Source: Eretmocerus hayati (Eukaryota > Arthropoda > Insecta > Hymenoptera > Aphelinidae). From it: a DNA stretch of 64,000 nt. Position 1 is the first letter of the stretch, and each line of letters begins with the position of its first letter. Both the position numbers and the translations under genes were made by a program. Location of the stretch: the NCBI GenBank assembly GCA_029851415.1, contig CM056743.1:21738905-21802904 (forward strand). Direction: 5' to 3'. Under the pieces are notes generated by a model that ran no database searches, was not told where the DNA came from, and saw nothing but the letters and a program-made list of their open reading frames with translations. Shown here piece after piece: positions 24,101 to 36,400 of the stretch.

Positions 24101-25579
24101 CTTATTTCTTCGCTATAATTTTAGTTCTGCAAAATATTAATTGATTCCACCATGGCAGATATCAGACGACACATACGAATCTGCAACTCAAATAGTTCTA
24201 ACGTCGACTATTACAGAAATTCATAATCAAGATAGAACAATACAATTTGAAACTGATCCACCGCACTTTCCTAGTAATTTTTCATGATAAAAAATTATTG
24301 AAAAATCCAAAAATGTGAATGCATTAAAAATTTTTTAGTGTGCAAATCAATGAATAACCATTATGCGCAAAGAATATTTTCTCAGAATAACATCAGTTGC
24401 AATTCTGATATCATAAAGTCCACGTGACAGATAACAGACAGAACTCCACGCACCTCAAAAATTTCTTCGTCATTAAATTTTTATCAATCATTCTGAATTT
24501 TTTTACAAGAAATCAAACTAATAATGAGTCTCAATCATCATCCATTAGCAGTGAGCTTGATCCCCCCCCCCCCCCAAATCGATGAGATTCCTCAACAGAA
24601 TAATTTATAGTCCTACGAAAATCGAATCAGTCATATAGTATGAGAATAATTTATCTTGGCTTTTATTCGTGTTACGCCCACATACAATCCAATCGATAAT
24701 ATACTCATCTACCATGGTAATCGAGAATTACAACGAAGAAGTGTTTCGGACTCACAAGTTCATCATATACAATGTTAAAAATAATTTTTTAATAATGACC
24801 AAGAGTTTAGACACCTTTCATTTTATTGGTTTCAATGTATACTTATCATTACTTTACACTATAAGATCATCTTTAATATGAACATCTTATTTATACAGTC
24901 TATAATGATAAAACTCATACATACGAACATGAGCCGATATAGAGGCGCGATTAGGTTTTCATGCAAATGTATAGGATGGTCCAAGTGTATTATACCAATT
25001 TATCTGGTTATCAATTCCACCGATCGTCAGTAAGAGATATATGTATAGAATATATTCTGTCGCAACTGTTAGAAAAAATGTTGAGCCTTCTCAAAGCGAT
25101 TCAATGGGCTTCCTTGATGAATCGATGAATTTGATGATGAAGCGAACATATGTAATGTTTGATGCATGAGTTTGATCATGTACTTGGTAATCGATTAAAA
25201 AAAAACCTATCGCAATTCAGTCATTCAGTCTATCAGTACACTATTCATCTAAGTCGTACTAATAGTATAGATAGACCATCAGATAATAAATGCGTTTGAA
25301 ATTTTTGGACCCCATACCGGACAAAAGACACGAGAAATTAAAAGAAAAGCATTAGTTTTTTGATTTATTTAAACTGCAATACCTCGAACTATTTATGAAC
25401 TATTAACTCGGAGAATTTACGACTTAATCGAGAAAATGTAAGGTGTAAGCTGCTCAAAATATTTTAAACACGTCATTTCTGCAATTTGTCTCGAAAATTT
25501 GAAAGATCAAAATAAAATCCAGAGATTGATCAGAAATTCTTCATTTTCAAAGCCCAGGGGAATGGATAACAACAAAAAC
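21129..25579. other. Gene-free AT-rich stretch
   Basis: No coding exon with family resemblance on either strand. It contains homopolymer tracts (A tract near 23078-23091, T tract near 23750-23766, a run of about 14 C near 24555) and scattered short open frames of biased composition. I see no further organised structure. Confidence 0.45.
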
Positions 25580-26236
25580 TACACTGTAAAAAATTTTTCC
25601 GAAAAACTTCAGCCAGCTGGTTGAATAAAAAATTCAACCAGTCTGGTTGAAAATTTTGGTTGAATATTCAACCAATGGGGATTATCACAATATGTCCGTG
25701 AGGTTCCTGCATATCAGGTTGCTTACGTGTGGGGGGGGGGGTAGAATATGGTGGATGGTCATATGGATGAATAAGGATGGATGGAGGGGTGGACTGATGG
25801 ATGATGGATTGATGGTCCATGGATGGATGATGGATGGGGTCGATGAAGGGATCGAAGAATAAATGGTGGGTGGGTGGATGAAATGGAATGATGGATGGCT
25901 CGTGGATGGATGGATAAATGGGTGATGGGTCCATCCATCCATCCATCATCCACCCGTCCATCATGCATCTATCATCCATCCAATTACCCATTCACTCTTC
26001 GTCCCTCTTCTCCACTCATCCAACCATCAACCATCCATCTATCCGTCTATTCACCCGTCCATCCACCCATCGCACATTCACCTATTATTCAACCATCCAT
26101 CCATCTATCACGGGATATAATTGCTTGGATGAAAATTCAACCAGTTGGTTGAATGAAAAATTCAACCAGTCTGATTCAAATAAAAACCAGCTGGTTGAAA
26201 TGTTGGTTGAAAATTCAACCAATTTTTTACAGTGTA
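25580..26236. mobile_element. Foldback element with strand-switching GATG/CATC microsatellite
   Basis: The ends are inverted: TACACTGTAAAAAATT at 25580 and AATTTTTTACAGTGTA closing at 26236, with TA at both borders. Inside each end lie inverted copies of a word like TTCAACCAG/CTGGTTGAA. The core changes strand: about 25740-25930 is built of GATGGATGG words on the plus strand, then about 25930-26110 of CATCCATCC words. The whole core can therefore fold back on itself. Long open frames on both strands here are artefacts of the tetranucleotide repeat. Confidence 0.75.
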
Positions 26237-26635
26237 GCTATTAGAGCCAATTCATTTATAAAATTTAGGATATATTTCTACAAAGAAGAAAAAACCAGTC
26301 AGGAAGGATTCAATTCAATTATGTTTTATTTTACTAAGATCCATCTTCGCTTCAATACTTCAGTGGAATAGCCTAGATCATAGTCTTTGGCAAGATGACG
26401 GATATGTATCCTTTTGCTGAAGCAATTCGCATGCCTCACATGTGTAAGACCAAATAGAGAATAGATCGATGACGCACGGAAAGTTTCAATTATTATCCTA
26501 CATTCGTATACCTAAATTAATCGAGCGGATGATCTATACGAGCAATTATTTCAAAGTGTTTCAGAGCTCATTATATTATGCTATGGCTCTTCATATCAAT
26601 TTTTTTGAGATGCAAAAAGTTTTGCTTTTACATTC

Positions 26636-28995
26636 TATATGAGTAGTTCCATAGAAACTTTGATATTTGAGGGTTGGAAATGTTCCGACCCCAAATCTCA
26701 CTTCCGAGTGTTCTAAAATGTAGGTATTTTTCAACTTTTTGATACATATAAAGTATGAATTAACTCGGGCACCAATGTAAAGATTTTTCTACTCCTCGCG
26801 CGACCACGAGAATAACACAGTAGGGCATGGGACCCTACATTTGCCACTTAAATTGATTTCACATCAAAACATTTTAAGCTACAATTTTGAGGTTTTGGGA
26901 TATTTATTTTGCCATCGGATACTTTGAAAAAAATTGACTGGGGCCTCCGTGATCTCACGTTTAAGGATCGTACTAGTACTGCACGGAATTGACCGTAAAA
27001 TTTAGCAAACGTAAATTTTTGCGAAAAAGTGATCCGCAAAGTGAAAATAGTACATTTCGATACAAGGGTGGAAAAATGAGTTTTACACCCGTGTATCGAA
27101 TACTATTTTTTGACAAACTGTGAGAGAACGTGGGAAATCAGTGCGGAAAAGTTACTTTCTCGCACAGTGTGTCAAAAAATGAATTTTTTCCGATAATTGG
27201 GGCACGGAATAGTTGCCCCTGACGATTTACTTCAATAAAAAATTAGTGCGTAAAGGCCTGGAATGAAGCAAAGCCACTTTTATAGAAGGAAACTGAGCGA
27301 GTAAAATTTTAAGTGAAATTAGGCCACAAGTATCCATGCACACAAAAAGAGGTAATATCTCTATGGGTGCACCTTGCCGCCTCGTCGTCTGTTCCGGAGA
27401 CCTTGCACAACCGCTGAAAACTTGTTTTCGTCAATTCTTTACAAAATAAGTTGTGTTTTGATGCACTCAAAATACTTACTAGTGGAAAAAACTACGCTCA
27501 ATTGATCGCACTGAACGCACAATTCCCAGACTGTACTGACTAGCCGAGAAAAAAAATTGGTCAATTTATCTAGCACCCGGAAACTTCTTTATTTTATTAA
27601 TTTTTTCACAAACTCCAGTGCCCACGTCACGAAAATATAGAAATGATTCCAAACAAATATACATATATTGTATTCCTCGCGCATTACGAGAAATAACTGC
27701 AAGTAGAAAAAGGCTGGAACTGGTCAGACGCGCGTTGCATGATAATTTCTGTGTTTACAGTCCCTGCCAGTTGTGCATCGATGAATTCTTAAGATATTGT
27801 CGAATTTTCAAACTATCCTTGTGAGCTTTCGAGATATCGTTGGTGATTGAAAAGTATTTTTGGAGACTCGAGGAGTTGACGTTACTATCCAGGTTTATAT
27901 TATTTCATATTAGTTCAAAAATTCGTAAATTTAGCATTGTCGATGAAAATTATAGGAACAGGACTACAGTAGCTCCTTAAAAAAATTGTCTCTGACAATG
28001 ATGTGAAATTATTCCTGCCTCGAAAGTCTAATATTTATCAGGAGTCATATGATCAATGCGTATGTGGGTAGTTCCGTGGAAACTTTGAAATAATGTGTGC
28101 CTGCTTGTACGAACCCTTAAAACGCTTGAGAAAAAAATCTCAAACGTCATTTTCGATGTATTTTATTGTGCTCTTTCTGGCGTAGTCATCAGTTTTTCGA
28201 TCCGGGATCCGGGGATACCGAAAAAAATTATCATCGAAAAAATGGTCAAAATGTCAGGTCCGTGTGTTGTGGTTTTTCATTTTTCCGACATTTGTGAGTG
28301 TATAGCACCACCGAGAGGTTTGCTTGGGTTTCGGACGGGCAAACTTATCAAATTTGATGGTATTAAGCACCAAAACCCATTACTATAAGAGCCCAAAGAC
28401 CACTTTTTGTGTGTGCGCTGAGCACGTATATTTTGTGGCCCAATTTTACTTAAAATTTTACTCCCTCAGTTTTCCTCGATAAAAATGAATTTGCCTCATC
28501 CTAGACTTTTCCGCACCAACGTATTCTTAAAGTAAATCGTCAGGCGCAACTTTTTCATGCTTCAGAATTTCCAAAAAATGGATTTTCACACTTTGCGAAG
28601 TAGTTTTTGGCGAAAATCTAGTTTTGCTTAATTTTTGTGTCAGGTCCGTGTGGTATTAGTGCGACCCTTAATCGCGAGACTAGAGAGGTCCTAGTCACTT
28701 TTCTTCAAAGTATATGATGGTCAAATCAAATTTCTAAAACCCCGAAGCTGTAGCTGAAACCGTTTGGCCGTGATATCAATTTTAGTGGCGAAATGTCAGG
28801 TCCGTGTGACGCCTCCATGTTATCCCTATGGTACTGAGGAGTGGGAAAATTCACATCCTCCGCGCAAGTTTATTCATACTTTATATGTTTCAAAATGTCG
28901 AAAAATACATCTTAGAACTTTCGGAAATGCGAATTGGGCTTGGCACGTTTTCGACCCCCAAATATCGACGTTTCCACGGAATTACTGATGTACAT
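26636..28995. mobile_element. Long-arm foldback element, about 2.4 kb
   Basis: The left arm begins near AGTAGTTCCATAGAAACTTTG (26642) and extends to about 27345. The right arm runs in reverse complement from about 28995 (ending CAAATATCGACGTTTCCACG) back to about 28385. Shared runs include ACATATAAAGTATGAAT and TGACGATTTACTT, read on opposite strands. A third partial copy of the end lies at about 28065-28095, suggesting nesting. Two small hairpins interrupt the left arm (27056-27102 and about 27108-27180). No transposase frame is seen. Confidence 0.8.
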
Positions 28996-30313
28996 TTGTA
29001 CATACGAAGCATCCTATGACGGGTACTGAAAATACTAATCGATTTCGTCAAGTATACGATGTAACACCTGAGAAATGGGTAAAAATATCTTGTGAGTACT
29101 CATTGCGCCTCCATACCCGTGTTTACTCTTCTAATCTATCATGTTGTTGATGATATGGTGAACGAGTAAGTACACACCTGCAAACGCCTATATTCGAGTA
29201 AATGCTCATCGGGATAAGTTTGATTTTCTCTTTGGAGACTTGTTAACGCTGATGTGACACGTGGAATTTAACACTACTCTAAAAATTTCTCGTCAAAATA
29301 GTAGAATCCACGTGATGTAATAATGTTTAAGTACAAAACTGAAATTGTTCTTTCAAGTTCTGTGTAAGTAATATGGAATCTCGAAAGTTCAAGTATATCA
29401 ATCAATTTTATAGTTGTAATTTGAATGAACTTCGGTCTTAATTGAGAAATGGGGCACTGTCATTATGGAGAATGGAAGGCAAATTATCCGCACTCTGAGG
29501 ACGACACAGGAAATACCAAATGGTACTTCTACAATTAAAATGAGCACAGTTGTTTTTTTTAATAAGTGTGTACTCAATCATCTCTGTCGTAATTTTTCAT
29601 GACATATGTTATTATACGGTCAAATTCAATGTGAAAGAATCGTAATTGATTCTAAAATTAATTGAGCTCTGGCTAATCCTCAGAAACTAGAATTTTTCGA
29701 TTTGTAAGGAACTTTTTGTTACAATCTATTATTTCAAGATATAAATGAGATTCACATAAGACATAGAAAAAATTAGGACAACTTTATTAATTGGCTGGTA
29801 ATCATTCGGCAAGGAAATCATGGAGTTCCATATCGTCAAGAAATAAACATAAAATTTGAGATCTGTTACTCAGATGCTCCTAGAATTGAGTAATTATTTC
29901 ATGGGTCGAGATTTTCAAAAGAGTGTAATAATGAGTTATCCTGCACTTTTATTTTGCACACTTTTACGAAAAATCTAATTGTTTATTACCTAATAACATA
30001 AAAGTAGGGGGCCAAAACTTAATCTAATGAGCTGCATATGTGCACGTGTGCATACATATATGCAGAAATTCGTCAAACTGTGTACAAAGTACACTTTTAC
30101 ACACGTATCAATAATCAAAATCATTTCATCACTAACAGTGCAAATCCTTCGATTTGCATCAGAGAGCGGATAGGTTGATGCCAAATATTAGACGACAAAA
30201 TTTTCCTTCGCGTCCTTACACTGCAACAGATTAACAAAAATTTCATTCAAAATTCTTGTCTATAGGTCAACAGGACTCCAACAGATATACCAATGGGAAA
30301 AAGAACCATCACC
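28996..30313. other. Gene-free DNA and 5' flank of TMEM179-like gene
   Basis: No coding exons recognised. The part next to 30314 should hold the promoter and leader of the downstream gene. No core promoter element can be asserted. Confidence 0.4.
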
Positions 30314-30415
30314 ATGGATGAGGTTAACAACGATGGGTTCAAACCCAGATCCAATCAAATAAGGCTGAATTCTCCGAGCCCTCACTATCAAAATCATCAA
30401 ATCCAACAACAATAA
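30314..30415 (+). promoter_or_regulatory. Upstream ORF in the leader of the four-pass membrane gene
   Basis: An ATG in a near-ideal context (CACCATGG) opens a 33-codon frame that ends with TAA at 30413-30415, two bases before the ATG used for the main protein (30418), whose context is weaker (AATCATGCG). If the leader is transcribed this far upstream, most scanning ribosomes would translate this first. It could repress the main frame or feed it by re-initiation. Confidence 0.5.
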
Positions 30416-30417
30416 TC

Positions 30418-33400
30418 ATGCGGGAAGTCCATCAAATCCATTTCGACAATTCACCAACTTCAGCGGTAGCTTCATCAATAGCAGCCGAAGCTACAAAGGA
30501 ATCGAACCTGTGTCTTCGAGCCGAGCGCCATCTAGCGTTATACTATTCTCTAAGTTTTGTCTGCTGTATTCTAAGCTTATCATGTTTAGGATGGGTTTGG
30601 GAACACTGGAGTTGGACTTTAGACATCTGTGCCGAAATAAATTGTGGTTGTGTATTATATGGTGCTAGCGGGTTTAGTACCTTCAAAGGTGGCGAAGCTC
30701 GTTTGTGTCATTTGGCTTTGTGGATTTTGGCACCTCCACTTTTGGTGTCTCTTTTTATGGGGATTTTTCATGGATATAGGGTTCTTGTGCAAAGAAACTT
30801 AGATGCTCCAAGGTTACTTGTTCAAAATCCACAACCATCTATTAGACAAAAATTTAGAAGTTCTAGGAAAGCTAGTGAAATTGGAGGAGAAGTAGGAGGA
30901 GGAGGAGGAGGAGGAGGAGGAAGAGGAGGTAGACGAGCAAGTGGTTTTGGTTTCATAACAAGTCCTAGAAGAGCTAGCGCTGCTCCAGCTTTTTCCAGAA
31001 GACAAAGTTGTGTCGGGATACCTGCTGAGAGTCCACGCAGGTATGAATACAGAGATAGCTTGGATTGGTTTTTGGATAGTTGATCATCAAGTTTCTATTC
31101 TTTGTATTATCCCTTTTCTCCCTTTTTTTTTTTTTTTTTTTCTCAGTTTGAGTGGGAACTTTTTATTTATAAGATACTTACCGTGCGCAACAGTGGCAAT
31201 CATTTGTATGTACACTGTACAAAATTTCTTAAGTATAATCACAACTCTAACGTGAAATCACTGCAATCATGGTGGATCTCGCATTGTTACAACACTGAAT
31301 GAAGTGATTTTACGTTTTGGGAATGGAATCTGTCCACGATAAATGTTGTATCTCTACACGACCGGAGTGCGATATTTCATTCTGATCGTGCAGAATCACT
31401 ACATTCATTGTTGTGATAATTTGAGACCCACAATGAATGTGGTGATTTTGCTTCGGCGTAGTAATTTCACTTTAGACATTTTCTACAGTGTACCGATCGA
31501 AAGTTGAATCAATTTCAAACTTTTAGAGCAAAGAAAGAACGGAAAATCCGACCCCAAAAGTCGCACCCACTCCGATCCTATGATTTATTGATGCCAAATA
31601 AACAGTGGTTGGTCTGTATTTATGAGTCTCACTGAGTAATTTCACGAGAAAACCATATATGGTCAAAGGTAGGGTCTCAGATTTTTTTTCGAGTAAACTT
31701 TTTCTATTCTATGGGTCGCAACAGGACCATCTGTAACGATAAAAAAAATTGGAATTTTTTTTCGGAACCTGGGTAAACAAATCAAAATCATGCTCTCAAC
31801 TTTTTTTTGCAAAATTTTCGTAACTTTTTCACACTCAAATCGTTATAGCTCCAAAATAACGTTAAATAGAGGGACGCGGTTTGGCGCATTGAAAAGGTGA
31901 GCAAAAAAACCTATCGACAACCTGCTCGAAATACTGGGTTTCATATTACCTCGATTATATATGGATGATTCCGTAAAAATTATCTTTTATTTTTTTGCTC
32001 GTGAAGCTATTTTTTTGAACATTTAAAAGTACATTTTTCCATGTTTAAAGTTGTGTTCTCCACGAATAAAATATTTTCATTCTGCATTTATGGGATTTAA
32101 GCTGTCTTCTGGGCATTTTTTGAATTTTAACGATAGAAAATCTCAATTTTCTGCGCATGCGCGAGATTTTAAGATTCCAAAACCAAATTTTTTGGAAAGC
32201 TGAGAAAATTTCATTCAAACTGACCTCCTGTTGAATTCAATTTCATCAACTAGAAGCAGAGTTACAGCGCCCAAATGATGAAGAACAATTCGAGCGAAAA
32301 CATGAAGGCTTCCAGGCAATGACTGGAATGAATTTGGGGCCTCGGATAAAGCTGCTTTTTGTAGTGGATCTCAAAAGTCACTGGAACTTTGGTTTAAATC
32401 AACGGATTCAAGCTTGATAAGTGGTCATTTGAAAAGAAATTTTCTCAGCTTTCCAAAACAATCGGCAGAAATTCGAGGTTTTCTATCATTGAAATTCAAA
32501 AAGCGCCCAAAAAATTGCTTAAAACCCAAAAATGCAGAGTGAAAATATTTCATCCGTGGAGAACGCAACTTTTCACATGGAAAAATGTACTTTTGAATGT
32601 TCTAAAAAATAGCTTCATGAGCAAAAAAATAAAAGATAATTTTTACGGAATCATCCATATATAATCGAGGTAATATGAGAACCAGAATTTCAAAAAGGGG
32701 TTTGATAGGGTTTTTGCTCACCTTCCAGATGCGCCAAACCGCGTCCCTCTGTCTAACGTTATTTTGGAGCTATAACAATTTGAGTGTGAAAAAGTTACGA
32801 AAATTTTGCAAGAAAAGTTGAAAACATAATTTTGATTTGTGTACCCAGGGTCCGAAAAAAAATTTCCAATTTTTTTTCGTGACAGATGGTCCTGTTACAA
32901 CCCATAGAATGGAAAAAGTTTACTCAAAAAAAATCTGAGACCCTACCTTCGACCATATATCGTTTTCTCGTGGAATTACTCCACTGCTATATAGTTATAC
33001 AGCATGATAGTTACGGAGCAGGCATTTGTTTCCATTTCTCGGTTCTTTGGATACATCTCAAGTTAGAGACACGTCCTGAAGAAAAGTCGGTTGCCGATAA
33101 CTTATTAATTTTCGATCGATCGTCCCAACAGCAACTACTCGATCACCCTATAATACGCGATCATTGACCTGACTTGTATTCGAGCTACCACTCGAAAATA
33201 TTTGTCATTTGTCAGGCACGTGTCTGGTCTATACATGGAAACCTACAGGCACACAGAATGAAATATCGCAACCTTCTTTCTGCGAGTCAATAGAATGATA
33301 TCTGTGATACATGTATACCAAAAATAACAATTTTTGAGAGCGAAAAAAATAGAGAGAAATAAGAGGGAATTCGCAAATTTCAGAAAACCTCGCGAATTTG

Positions 33401-36400
33401 AAAAAAAAAAAAACAATTACCGGCATACAATCAATTCCAAAATGGACCTGTTCAAGGACCTGTTTGTTTTTCTTTTTTAGATTTGTACATAACACGGCTT
33501 CTAAGTATAGAATATGTAAATTATACGATCGATTTTCTAAATTAAGCACTTCTACATCAATTCAATTCAACTCAAAATTCAACTATCGCACGATAGGAGA
33601 CGGTGAATGTTGAATAACGTTTTTCTGTCACCAGCGTGTCATTTGGCAAAATTCTTACTGTTCAAATATGAAGCCATAAAAATGTTACTCAGAATTGATT
33701 CAGAATTCGATCGATACGATCGATCAAGCTTCAAATTAGAATAATTCCATCACAAAATCGAGAGGCCAGCTCGGAACTAAAAAAATACAAGTCCTTGTTA
33801 ACATTTGAAAGACTGATTTGATCTAGATATTGTTCAAGAATGATTCATAGCTTGATCTCGAGGGAATTTTCTAAATAAGATGATCAATCCATTCTGTTTT
33901 TGGGATAATCAGTCAGTTTTCCGTAAAATCAGAATCGTACCGAATCAAAATGGACTTGTAACGTTCTAGTTAGAAAGCATGTACGTGTTGTAATAGAAAT
34001 TTTCCTAAAAAAAACTTGCAGTAGTTACCTAATGTGATATCTGTCTATACTGTAGTGATTCAAAATTTATGTTATAAAACATTAAATTACGGTTCACTCT
34101 TCATCAACTTTGAAAGTTATTCTTCCGCAAATGAAATTTTTCCTGTGGCGCAGTTTTCGCTGTATGAACATGTTTATAGAACGAAAATTGATGAATCATG
34201 GCAACTATTCGCACCTGGATTTCAATTCTTTGTTCGAGAAAATATCATGATCATCAAGTCATCATACAATCTTGAAATTCCAAACAAAAACTTAGCACGT
34301 TTCCAGTAGCCCTATTACAACTGAGCCTATCGTATCACTTCCTACCAAATTGGTCTAAAAATCAAATTATTCTTAATAGAAAGAGCTGGCTCGGTACTCC
34401 AGTACCCACATCAGCAACACCAGCAACTGGGGGCTTTTTTGACGACGAAGACTGCGAGTATGAGGACTTTGAAAACGAGATCTCACCGGCAAGAGGTAAT
34501 GGAAGGGTAATAGTTGTCGGGCCAAAACGAAGGCCCATTTTTAAGCAATGGGTACCAGCTGGTTTCCTTGCAATGATTCTTGCCTGCATTTGCCTTGGTC
34601 AAGCTGTTCTCGTGACTGATGGCTATGCCAGTACTTGCGAACAATATAGGCGACGCCTAGTGCCGATTATCAGTGCAAATGGACAGCAGTTACAGGTAGA
34701 TTCTTTTGTTCATCACTATATCGTCATTTTTCCAACAGCTATTGTTACATACTTATGCAAAAATTAATTTTTCAATAAATTTGCAATAACTCCTGTGTAT
34801 CAACGAGTGAAAATCAGGGAAGCTTCTGACAACTGAGGCGGTGGGTGGAACAAGGGCGTAACTGCAAAACGGTCATTTTGAGAACGTAAACGGGCATAAT
34901 TGGACGAGTTGAACTGACTTATTTCGACGAAGATAGCATTCTCGAAATAGCCCGACCCGAGCCGGGAGATGAAACTTGATTTTGAGCTTCTTTCAACAAT
35001 TTCAAAAAATGCAATTACGCCTTTTTTCCGAATACAGAGTCAAGTTTCGGCCTTTCTATCTCACAGAAAGTGAAATTAAATCTCGAAATCAAGTCCAATT
35101 GTCTCCAAATTTTTTGAGAGTGTTCCTGGGCATGTTTTGAAAGATATCTGATTGCTAAGGGGTGGGTCGATTCATGCCCCACGGTTCTATGGACACGAAA
35201 AGCTTCCACCAGTCGTGTGAAAATGAAGAGAAATTTTTTTCACTAGGGAAGGGTAAAACACTCAATTTCAAGGTAGAACAACATGTTTTCATCGTTGTAT
35301 TAGGTGGAAAAGCGTTTCCAGGCTTTTGAGAGTTTTCATAAAATTTTTCCTCGGTAATTAGGCCCTCTTTCCAGATCCGCCCTCACTTAAACCCTGTTAA
35401 AGAGTAATTACGCCCTTTTAAATTTTTTCAGTCAGGTACTTAAGCCTTTTTTCCAAATCCTGTTGCGCTGAGCAAGAAATTAAGCCCTGCTTTTGAAATT
35501 TTATCACAGCAGTTATGCCCTTTTAACATTATATCATAGCAATTACGCCCTTTTAACATTCTACTATTACACTTACGCCCTTTTATCTGCCAGACGGTTT
35601 TTGGGGTCTTACACAAAACGGATTTCGGGGGGTGGTAGATCTTGGTATATAGGGTCTCAAGAAAAGCGATCTCCGGAAAAGGGCATAATCGCGGTTATGT
35701 CCTTTTTCCACCCACCCCCTCAATTATTATCCTGTTTTTTAAAAATCAATTTCCAACACGAATTGGCTCGAAATTTTTTTCATGTCCTTGCTGAGACTAA
35801 TAAACGTAAAATTTTTTCGGTCCCTCAATTCAGTATTTCTTACTTCATGTTCAACAAAATATACTCTAATAAAAAGAAAAAATTCTCATGCACCAAACAA
35901 ATCAGGCTTTGAAGGGCTAATTTGGGCCGTAATTTGTCAATCGATCTAACAAGGATTCATGTTTGAGTTTATATTCAACACAGTGTTTCAAGCTGTGATA
36001 ATTGAGGGGGTGGGTGGAAAAAGGGCGTAACCGCCATTATGCCCTTTTTCCGGACATCGCTTTTTTTGAGCCCCTATACCAAGATCTACCACCCCCCCCC
36101 CCCGAAATCCGTTTTTCGTAAGACCCCAAAAACCGTCTGGCAGATAAAAGGGCGTAACCGCCATTACGCCCTGTCATCTGCATGATAAAAGGGCGTAAGA
36201 GCAATGATAGAATGTTAAAAAGGCGTAACTGCTATGATAAGATGTTAAAAGGGCGTAACTGCTGTGTTATCATTTCAGAAGCAGGGCTTCCTTTTTTGCT
36301 CAGCCCAACAGGATTTGGAAAAAGGGCTTAAGTAACTGACTGAAGAGATTTAAAAGGGCGTAATTACTCTGTAACAGGGCGTAAGTGAGGGTGGATCTGG

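Noticed and set aside
25668..26244. Several overlapping long open frames on both strands rich in His, Pro, Ser or Met, Asp, Gly
   Set aside because: They are translations of the GATG/CATC tetranucleotide array, which has no stop codons in most frames.
28095..28388. 97-codon frame inside the 2.4-kb foldback, considered as a transposase remnant
   Set aside because: No catalytic motif or zinc-finger pattern is visible, and the neighbouring frames are equally open.
30331..30352. GGGTTCAAACCC resembling a tRNA T-arm/B box
   Set aside because: No acceptor stem, D-arm or anticodon arm can be formed around it, and it lies in a 5' leader.
34831..36400. Repeated GGGCGTAA words considered as a CRISPR-like array
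   Set aside because: Repeat units vary in length and orientation, there are no regular spacers, and the genome is eukaryotic.
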